DNA from: Lolium rigidum
Taxonomy: Eukaryota; Streptophyta; Magnoliopsida; Poales; Poaceae
Direction: 5' to 3'
NCBI RefSeq assembly: GCF_022539505.1
Contig: NW_025899905.1
Location: 1-64,000, forward strand
Length of the DNA stretch: 64,000 nucleotides
This document shows, piece after piece, positions 57,114 through 64,000 of this stretch; the stretch's first letter is position 1, and each line of letters starts with the position of its first letter. Below the pieces are notes generated by a model. That model saw only the letters and a list, made by a program, of their open reading frames with translations, was not told where the DNA came from and made no database searches. The position numbers were made by a program, and so were the translations under genes.

Positions 57114-58485
57114 GGGCATCTGTCGCGTTCGTTTGCGTCGGCCGAAATGATCAAAATCGTCCACGCGTCCGTTTGTGGCGGGGTGGTTCCAGCGGAACGA
57201 CGCATAATTTTTTTTCACATTCATAAAGTCATAGTTTACATTAATAAACAAACATAAAAAGGCCATAAAAATCTAGGTACTGCCTACTGGTCGTCGTCGC
57301 TGACGAGGTCGATGAACTCCGGCGTCGGCCATGGAAGCTGGTACGCCGGCGGTGGAGGAGGTAGGGCAGGCTGTGGCAACTGCGGCCAGGCCGTCGCCTG
57401 CGTACGAGGCTGTGGTGAAGGTGGCGAGGGATCCCAGGCCGGAGCAGCAGCCGGAGCGCGGTCGCTGGAACGCGTTGGCGTGGCCGGAGGAGTCACGGGC
57501 CTACCCTGTAGCAACGCGGACTCACGGAGCTGGATTGCGAGCCCGTACCACAAAGCGAGCTCGTTGAGCTCGTCGCGCTCGTTGTTGCCCAGTGGCATGT
57601 CAATGGCCTCCTCCTCAGTAATGTCGGGCGGCTGGGTCTCCGGATCCCACGCCGGCCCGCCGTCATTGTGGTCGTACTCTGCGCGCTCCACCTGCTCGTC
57701 CTCGTCCTCGACCTCGTCCGCGTCATCGTCCGCGTCCTCCTGATCGTTCTCCTCTTTTTCCGCGGCGATCTCGCGGTCGAAGAACTCGACGTCCCAGATA
57801 TAGCCAGCGCGGCGGCGCGCGTCGAACTCCCACATTCCGAAGGAGATCCAGTTGTAGGAGTTGAGCACGTACGCCGGATCTTGTTGGAGATCCGGCGGCA
57901 AGATAGCTCGGCGGTGGCGCACCTCGTCCTGGCGCTCTCGGCCCTCGCGCGGCAGTGGGGGTACCGGCACGCGCCTGGAGTTGAGGTACCAGCCTCCTCC
58001 AGACAGGTTTCCGTCCAGCCATGGCACCGGTCGGTTTTCCTCCGAAAGGCGGCGCGCGAAGTCGATGCGGACGTACTACCCGATCCGTAGCTTTTTGCCG
58101 GACCGCGAGCCGCTAGCCTCGTGGTCGTTCTTGGTCTTGCGGAAGGGTCAATATTTCTTCCCCATGACGTCGGTGGGGTGGATTGTATTGGCTCTGGTAA
58201 TGGTGTGGTCGGGGAAATGGGCGTCGACAGCGTCCCTTTAAGAGGCTCGGAAGCCATATCGCCTTCAATGTACTGCCACTGCGACGACACCCAGCTGCGC
58301 ACGCTCGCGGAAGCCGAGGCGCGCCATTAACGCGGCCCTGAAAAGGCTGCAGCGTGCCGCCCGTAAGTAATACCGCGGAAGACGAAGCAGCTGTGTCCCT
58401 GCCAGGCGGGCCCGTGCGAGGGCCGGACGGACGACCGCTGCGTCCGTGCAGCCGTCCACAGAGACGGAAACCTGGCGTCAAGTGA
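57114..58485. mobile_element. Harbinger-like element 3 (right border unclear)
   Basis: The left end GGGCATCTGTCGCGTTC directly follows TTA (57111-57113). GGGCATCT ends plus a CGTCCGTTTG phrase are typical of a second grass Harbinger group. The right end is degenerate: CGTCCG-rich sequence at about 58390-58460 fades into DNA that is duplicated at 61645, so the border lies between about 58460 and 58486. Confidence 0.55.
57284..58245 (-). pseudogene. ORF of Harbinger-like element 3: uncharacterised acidic protein
   Basis: The longest open part (58027-57284) reads VPWLDGNLSGGGWYLNSRRV then PVPPLPREGRERQDEVRHRRAILPPDLQ, followed by WEFDARRRAGYIWDVEFFDREIA, a long acidic run (about 57750-57670) and a Pro-rich tail ending FIDLVSDDD. 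Upstream the same frame has a TAG near 58050 just before VRIDFARRLSEENRP, so the N-terminus is interrupted. The protein is basic-aromatic then acidic, with no enzyme motif. Its position inside Harbinger-type ends, like the ORFs of elements 1 and 2, suggests a recurrent accessory ORF. Family not recognised. Confidence 0.5.
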
Positions 58486-58690
58486 TTTTTCTTCATACGC
58501 TCACCAAACAAACAAAAATCCTAAAGGTGTGGGTTTGGATCACAGACAATGCAAACGTATTGCAAGAACTAAGGCGTCACTTATGTTTTCCTACAGAACA
58601 ACTTGGTTGTGTGTGAACTCTGCAGCAAAGTGCAAATTAAGATGGCATATATTAGTGATCAGGAACACAAGGTACTAAGTGCAGCTGCGG
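58486..58690. repeat. Segmental duplication, copy a (partner 61645-61845)
   Basis: TCATACGCTCA, GCAAGAACTAAGG-GTCACTTATG and ATATATTAGTGATCAGG-ACACAAGGTACT occur in the same order and spacing at 61645-61845. In the second copy this segment lies just beyond the 3' side of the DUF1618-like gene fragment. Confidence 0.8.
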
Positions 58691-58986
58691 TTCGGTTAAT
58701 TTTGTTCTAATACTTTGGTAATACGGTTTTGTACACAAATATGTCTCGGTTTCGGTAATAACCATTCGATATCATTAGGTTTCGGTAATAACCGAACTAA
58801 CCAAAATTGGAGCGAAATTTTGAGTGACACATAAGTTTCATGGTCATAAGTTTCAGTTGTGTATTTAGTATAACCAAACTACCAAAGTTACTTTCACAAT
58901 TTATAGAAATGTATAATTCCACATAATACATAATATCATAGCAGTAGTATATCAGGAACTTTTTTTAAAGTTTCGCCGCATGGCTT
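58691..58986. other. AT-rich intergenic stretch
   Basis: No gene. A phrase TTTCGGTAATAACC is repeated at about 58751 and 58781. Confidence 0.4.
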
Positions 58987-59397
58987 TTATTCAAATGATG
59001 ACAAAATATCTGATTGAACAGGCTCAATCAGAAAATCAGGGATAAGTTCAAAACTAATGTGACAAGACTCTAGGAAGAGAGCGGAGCGAGCACAAACATG
59101 TGCTGCTTTATTAGCATCTCTCCGCACAAACTCGAACCTAAAACCCTGAAAAACGGAGATAGTATCTTTCATCTCCCGCAGAATCACTGCTGAGTCCGAT
59201 TGCTGCCACTTCCCATCCTTCCAAGCATTGGCAATCAGTTGACAATCTGTCTCAAGGATGACATGAGACCACCCCTTCATTCGGGCCAGGAACACTGCAT
59301 CACGACACACCAACAGCTCCACCATCCCAGGATCAACAATGGTAGGAACCTAGACACTAGAGAGAAGGCGAGATTCAGATTTTTTTCCTTACTTCAT
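58987..59397 (-). pseudogene. RNase H-like fragment of a non-LTR (LINE) type retroelement
   Basis: The minus-strand reading from 59325 has CRDAVFLARMKGWSHVILETDCQLIANAW, then ILREMKDTISVFQGFRFEFVRRDANKAAHVCARSAL and a stop at 58987. This matches the plant RNase H-like domain (RVT_3, PF13456) found at the C-terminus of many LINE polyproteins: acidic ETD site and the final RRDANKAAH. The rest of the RT is absent; upstream it is cut by the CACTA element at 59398. A stretch TTTTTTTAAAG just beyond its 3' end may be the poly-A remnant. A host RNase H-like gene fragment is the alternative. Confidence 0.65.
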
Positions 59398-60823
59398 CAC
59401 TAGTAGGAAAAGCCTCATCAGTGCCGCACCAAAAAATGATTCTGTGGCGCATGGGCGGTGCGCCACAGAATTCTCGCCACAAAAATAAGGTTTCTGTGGC
59501 GCACCGGCCCATGCACCACAGAAAGTCTTATTTCTGTGGCGCACCGTCGGTGGTGCGCCACAGAAGGTTTTTTTGAAATTCAAAAAAATGGCGGCCAGAT
59601 CTAGATCTAGGTCTGGGGCCGCCGAATTTTGTAATTTTTTTTTATATTTCACTGGAAGGTAGCCGGAGGTGGGTGGGTGGGTGAAGGAGGAGGACGGGCG
59701 GAGGAGGAGGAGGAGGTGGTAGTGGTGGTGGTGGTGGAGGAGGTGAAGGTGGTGGTGGTGGAGGTGGTGGTGGTGGTGGTGGTGGTGGAGGTGGTGGTGG
59801 TGGTGGTGGAGGTGGTGGTGGTGGAGGAGGTGGTGGAGGAAGAGGAGGTGGTGGTGGAGGAGGTGGTGGAGGAAGAGGAGGTGGTGGTGGAGAAGGAGGA
59901 GGTGGTGGTGGAGGAGGAGAAGGTGGTCGTCGCTGGAGTAGGTCACCGGAGTAGGAGGAGAAGGAGGCCAACCCCGGAGGAGGTGGTGGTGGTGGAGGAG
60001 GAGGAGGCCGGCCGGAGGAGGTGGTGGTGGTGGTGGTGGTGGTGGAGGAGGAGGAGGAGAAGTGGATGAGAAGTTTGCATCCAAGGAGAAGAAGTGAGGA
60101 GAAGTGGAGGAGAAGTGGAAAAGAAGTGGAGGAGGGCAGCAGAAAATTCAAATTTTGGACGTGGGCACTTGGTGCGCACATAATTTTTTTTCTTTTTTTG
60201 TATTTTGCAGCAAAAAAAACTTTAATTGGCCGTAACTTTTTACTCTTTTCGAATTTGGTGATTCTAAAAATTGTCCAATCGGCCAAGCCCGAATGAATTC
60301 GGATAAAGAATTTTCTGGGATCATTTTGATATATTGTGCGTCTTTTTCGAGTTCGTATGCAACCAGAAATCCAGTTTGATGATTTTTCCACACAATTTTG
60401 CAAAAAAAATCGAAATTTATGTTTGTTAATTTTTAGTGGTAAAAGATGACATAATACATGGACATCTTGATAGAATTTATTTTTTGAAATTTCTATCTAT
60501 TTCTTTCATTTTTTACAGAGGTAAAAAAAGCAATCAGGGGGGTGGATTTGCGTGGGGAGCAAAAAAAACTTCTACACATTTCTGTGGCGCACCATCCCAC
60601 GTGCGCCACAGAAAGTCTTAATTCAGTGGCGCACCAGGACTAGTGCGCCACAAAATGTCTTATTTCTGTGGCGCACGTGGTCCTGTGCGCCGCATGGATT
60701 GTTGGTGCGCCACAAAATTTAGCTATTTCTGTGCCTGGTGCGCCACAAAACAACTTTATTGGCACATTTTTGGGTGGTACGCCACAGAACTAAGATCCAC
60801 CTATAAGGCTTTTCCTACTAGTG
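59398..60823. mobile_element. Short non-autonomous CACTA element (1,426 bp)
   Basis: Starts CACTAGTAGGAAAAGCC and ends GGCTTTTCCTACTAGTG, a perfect inverted pair, with the 3-bp duplication CAT on both sides (59395-59397 and 60824-60826). Subterminal regions contain many copies, in both orientations, of TGTGGCGCAC. The interior is dominated by a GGT/GGA microsatellite. There is no transposase. Confidence 0.95.
59693..60070. repeat. GGT/GGA trinucleotide repeat tract
   Basis: About 380 bp built almost only of GGT, GGA and GAA/GAG triplets, interrupted near 59925-59975. It produces long open frames of poly-Pro/His on one strand and poly-Val/Glu on the other; these are not genes. Confidence 0.9.
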
Positions 60824-60853
60824 CATGTTACAGGTTCAGACTAGAGATGCTTA

Positions 60854-61282
60854 GAGCATCTCCAGTCGCGTCCCCCAAACGGCGTTTGGGGGACGGCGGA
60901 CAAGAAATGGAGAAAATCGCGTCCCAGTCGCGTCCCCCAAAGCTAAACAGCGCCTCATTTTGTGTCCGGCGTCCCCGGTAGAGACTCTATGTATAGAGTC
61001 TCTACCGGGACGCCGGACACAAAATGAGAGCCCATATGCATGCATGCAGCCCCTAGTCCCCACATGCCATTCTCTTTCCCCACACTTTCTCTCACCTACT
61101 TTTCCCACATGGGGTGGTCCCTTCTATTAAAATGCATGCATCCGGACGCTGTTTGAGGGACGCGGCTGGAAAGGGTCTCTTTTCTGTACAGATTTTTGAT
61201 CTTTTTTTGTCCGGCGCGGTCCTAAACGTGCCCCAAATCATTTGTGCCGGACGTTTTTTGAGGGACGCGACTGGAGATGCTC
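60854..61282. mobile_element. Harbinger MITE (429 bp)
   Basis: GAGCATCTCCAGTCGCG at the left and CGCGACTGGAGATGCTC at the right, flanked by TTA (60851-60853 and 61283-61285). It shares GTCCCCCAAA blocks with the larger Harbinger elements upstream but has no ORF. A GAGTCTCTA inverted repeat near 60980-61005 forms an internal hairpin. Confidence 0.93.
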
Positions 61283-61285
61283 TTA

Positions 61286-61644
61286 ACTGCCCCAATAGAC
61301 CAACACACCACAAGGCACGCGCGCATGCCAGCTACAGAGACGATGACGATTGGCGAGCACACGACAGATCCACGCTGGGTACATCGTGATGGTGCCCGGC
61401 GTGAGGCAGTTAATGGCCAGCGGGTGGGGGATATTCACGGCGGCGGTCACCGTGATCCATCGATGTCCTTTTTTGTCTCCTCATTTGTGGAGGCGTGGTG
61501 GAGGGCTGAGAAGCTGACGGTGGCTTAGTTCGATCCAGAGGAATGGTGCTAGCTGGAGGTGTGTTTCGTTGAAGATGTTTTCACGATGCCACCCATTCCG
61601 AAGTTGTGTATGCACACACCACATTCGCGGCAACCAATTGTTTT
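61286..61644. other. Intergenic sequence, no gene recognised
   Basis: GC-moderate sequence with short frames on both strands and no recognised motif. Confidence 0.35.
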
Positions 61645-61845
61645 TTCATACGCTCAACAAAAAAAAAGAACCTAAGATGTGTGGTTATGTATCAGCCAAT
61701 AAAAACGTAGGTAGCAAGAACTAAGGTGTCACTTATGTTTCCTTACAGAAAAAGATGGTTGCGTGTGAGCTCAGTAGGGAATTGCAAAGATGGTATATAT
61801 TAGTGATCAGGGACACAAGGTACTGAGGGTGAACGTGGTGAAGTT
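61645..61845. repeat. Segmental duplication, copy b (partner 58486-58690)
   Basis: Same series of phrases as 58486-58690 with about 80-85 percent match by eye. It is followed by TTTTACTAGAGCC at 61981, the flank shared with 51172. Confidence 0.8.
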
Positions 61846-62094
61846 ATATTCTAGCTAGTGTCTCTCTGCCACATTGACAGCTCTAACCACAACTTCAATT
61901 ATAAATTTTGATATGTGACTACTATAACAAATCAATATACGTCGTCTTACTATTGTTTTTTCTATGTTGAGTCTATCATTTTACTAGAGCCGATAAAGAG
62001 GTTGTAATCCAGGCCGTGGGCTGTGGCCCAAGATATCTATTTAAATCTAGGTATCATATTCATGCTTCCCACTCGCTGCAGCCTGCAGGCGGAG

Positions 62095-62524
62095 ACAAGA
62101 TGGTGCGCCCGCTCGGGTGGACGGCGTGGGCGGTGACGCTCGAGGGGTTGAACTGGAGCCCGGTATGGGAATGGGAGGTGTCGGAGATCCAGCAAAGGGA
62201 GGGAATCATCGGGGAAAGGCTGCCGCCGCTACTATTTGTCGTTTTCGCTCACGTCTTTGCGGCCGGTCGTCTTCTTCAGGCAGTGCAGGGCCCCGTGGTA
62301 CTTATCCCAGTAGCACCGGCCGTTGCTACTGAAAGGAGTGGTGTAGGACTCCAGCACATAGAGCCTGTTTCCGGCGGCCACGGCCATGTCGTGGCCGTAG
62401 AACAGGTCTTCCGGAAGGAGATCGGACTCGGTCAGCCAGGCCGTGTTGGTGTCGTAGACGATGGTCACGCCGCCTACGCTCGTCGAGTTCTCGACGCACC
62501 GCGTGCCCGTGGCGCCCAGGGCGC
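62095..62524 (-). pseudogene. DUF1618/kelch-like host gene remnant, copy 2
   Basis: Minus-strand reading: LGATGTRCVENSTSVGGVTIVYDTNTAWL, then DLFYGHDMAVAAGNRLYVLES and GALHCLKKTT, a stop near 62232, and in another frame SVTAHAVHPSGRTIL. The last block matches SVTTHAVHPCGRSI of copy 1 in both DNA and protein. After that the C-terminal half present in copy 1 is missing and the 3' flank follows, so this copy has an internal deletion. The pattern of a value-in-memory strand followed by VYD, MAVAAG, LYVLES is kelch-like and common in grass DUF1618 proteins. Non-functional. Confidence 0.6.
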
Positions 62525-62662
62525 GCGGCGAACCTCGTCGGTTTTCGCCCGACAGGATCGAGTCCCCAGGGGTAGGCGGACGACCGGAGGCGGAAGAGGA
62601 GGAGCGAGGCTCATCCGTAGAACCGGAGTGGTCATCGGAGAGATCCTTCGGAGGATGGCAAA

Positions 62663-63991
62663 ATGACCGTTAGGCGACAGGCGGGCGACGCGGGTGGCGA
62701 TCTCGCCACCCAATCGCCGGCGACGGGGCCGCCGCTGCGGGATCTGTCGGCTTCAGGAGCGCTGCGGTGTGGTCCGGCGACATCCAAGGAGCCGAAGGAG
62801 AGGCCGTCGGCCCTCTTTTCGGTGGTGCCGGTGGATGTTGCGGGCTGCTCATCGGAGAGATCCTTCGGGAGTCGTTTCTGGGCGTTGCAACCGGACGAAG
62901 AAGGTGACGAGAGTGACGATGAGGAGCTTGTCGCGTCTGGAGATGAGGAATCGCCGGTCAGAGAAGGAGTTCGTCTGGCATCCTACCTTTGCCGTACTCC
63001 TTCGCCGTCGCAAAATGCAGACCTTTCCGAAGATCCAGCTAAGCTTAACCAGAGGCAAATGAAGAGGTTACGGCGGCGGGATGTTCAGCGTCTAGCGACC
63101 CGAGCGGCGATTTTCTTCTCTTCAAGCGCAGGTACGGATGTTTCATCCTCTCCGGTACTGGTCAAGAAAGCTAGATCGTTGGATCACATAAAATTGCCGG
63201 TGCTCGAGCCGTCAGTCTTTGTGGACGATGACAATGGAGGTTGGACGATGGTTCATCGGCGGCGTTGGTCGCCGGCGTCCATGTCAGGGAACCAAGATCC
63301 GGGGTTGACGGAAATTTCAAAATCGTTGACTGTGGACCAGGCTCGGTTGCGGGCCGGGACACAGAGACTCGGGCGCTGTTTGGGCCCAAAGTTTAGGCAG
63401 GCAAGTCAACCTCGCGATCGTTTGGAAGGCGATCGCGTTCCGAGGATAGCCAAGGTGGGTGAGGCGTCGATCGGATTTGCCTTTCGCAAATTTCTTGGCT
63501 TGACCTAGAAGAAGAGTTCGGCGGCGGCTCCAGTCATCCGTCGTCGTACTGTCGAGATCGCCATGAGTGGAGACGGAGGCCGGGGTGGGTTCAACCCCGG
63601 GCGAGGTGGTTTCAACGCTGGGCGCGGAGGTTTTGGAGGTGGTCGTGGAAACTACGGCGGCCGCGGTGAGTTCGGTGGTGGCCGCGGAGATTTTGGTGGT
63701 GGCCGTGGTGACCACGGCTTCGGCGGCGAGCGCGGCAACTATGCTGCCAGTCGTACTAGCTATGGCGCTGGCCGTGGTGGCTACGGCAACAACCGAACAG
63801 ATTATGGTCCGAGAGGGAGATTTGCTCAAGGTTCTGGTCGTGATTATGCTGGCTATGGCACTGGGCGTGGTCAACAGGGCCATGGTTTTGGTGTCGGCGG
63901 GGGAAACCGCAACTTTGTGCAAGGTGAATCAAGCGGCTCGGCTGGCTCGAGCTATGGTGGAAACGAGAGAGAATTCGCGCTATGGAGGTAA
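62663..63991 (+). pseudogene. Broken ORF with an acidic region and an RGG-rich region; possible LINE ORF1
   Basis: One frame runs from MTVRRQAGDAGG at 62663 through an acidic patch (FWALQPDEEGDESDDEELV) and a basic patch (NQRQMKRLRRRDVQRL). It then has DNGGWTMVHRRRW, a TAG at 63506 and, in the same frame, a Gly/Arg-rich domain (GRGGFGGGRGNYGGRG repeats) to about 63970, where a frame change occurs near the window end. RGG regions bind RNA. Acidic-then-basic N-termini followed by Gly/Arg-rich and zinc-knuckle regions are seen in gag-like ORF1 proteins of plant non-LTR elements, but no knuckle is reached here. The phrase SSERSFG occurs twice (about 62633 and 62850), a short internal duplication. 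A host gene is possible. Confidence 0.4.
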
Positions 63992-64000
63992 TCAGAGTCG

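Noticed and set aside
59389..60403. Long poly-Pro/poly-His ORFs (up to 253 codons)
   Set aside because: Artefacts of the GGT/GGA microsatellite in the mini-CACTA element.
61016..61110. Possible tRNA or structured RNA near the GAGTCTCTA hairpin in the Harbinger MITE
   Set aside because: A simple inverted repeat without the tRNA A and B box consensus; explained by MITE structure.

Overview
The window is plant nuclear DNA, almost certainly from a large-genome grass of the Pooideae (Triticeae or Aveneae type). The evidence is the transposon content: Athila-like and Tat-like Ty3/Gypsy elements, a Ty1/Copia element, CACTA, Mutator-like (MULE), PIF/Harbinger, hAT and Stowaway elements. Nearly every one can be bounded by terminal repeats and target-site duplications (TSDs) read directly from the sequence. 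There are no rRNA or tRNA genes, no CRISPR and no bacterial operons. No intact, clearly functional host gene was found.

Positions 1-23,247 are one nested stack. A Copia element (gag 12,248-12,473; pol 19,314-22,990; 3' LTR from 23,024) abuts the 3' end of a Tat-like Gypsy element (Gypsy-1, 3,754-12,247). Gypsy-1 is cut by the right end of a CACTA element (1-3,753). Copia gag is cut by a complete non-autonomous Athila-like element (element A, 12,474-19,308, TSD GACAC), and the Copia hinge between integrase and RT carries a 203-bp hAT MITE (TSD GACCCACG).

Positions 24,000-44,317 are a second Tat-like Gypsy element (Gypsy-2). It is interrupted by a complete Athila-like element (element B, 30,139-39,968, TSD CCTCC) that keeps gag, protease and an envelope-position ORF but has no RT, RNase H or integrase. 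Gypsy-1 and Gypsy-2 both carry, between integrase and the 3' LTR, two antisense, intron-containing genes in the same order, bordered by repeats of a polypurine-tract-like module. This is the most system-like feature of the window.

Positions 44,318-62,520 are a formerly genic stretch broken up by DNA transposons: a Stowaway MITE; a FAR1-type MULE nested in a minisatellite-bearing MULE; a hAT element; and a MULE (holding a Harbinger element) inside a gene fragment that resembles the grass DUF1618/kelch-like family. There are also two more Harbinger elements with unusual ORFs, a LINE RNase H fragment, a short CACTA element and a Harbinger MITE. A second copy of the same gene fragment lies at about 62.1-62.5 kb, and its flank is duplicated at about 58.5 and 61.65 kb, so local tandem duplication preceded the insertions. 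The window ends in a broken plus-strand ORF with an acidic region and an RGG-rich region, possibly the 5' part of a non-LTR retrotransposon.

Relative ages follow from the nesting and from LTR similarity by eye: Copia and the Gypsy elements are old (stops, frameshifts, visibly diverged LTRs), while elements A and B are younger (similar LTRs, perfect TSDs). All family names come from reading motifs and termini, not from a database search.
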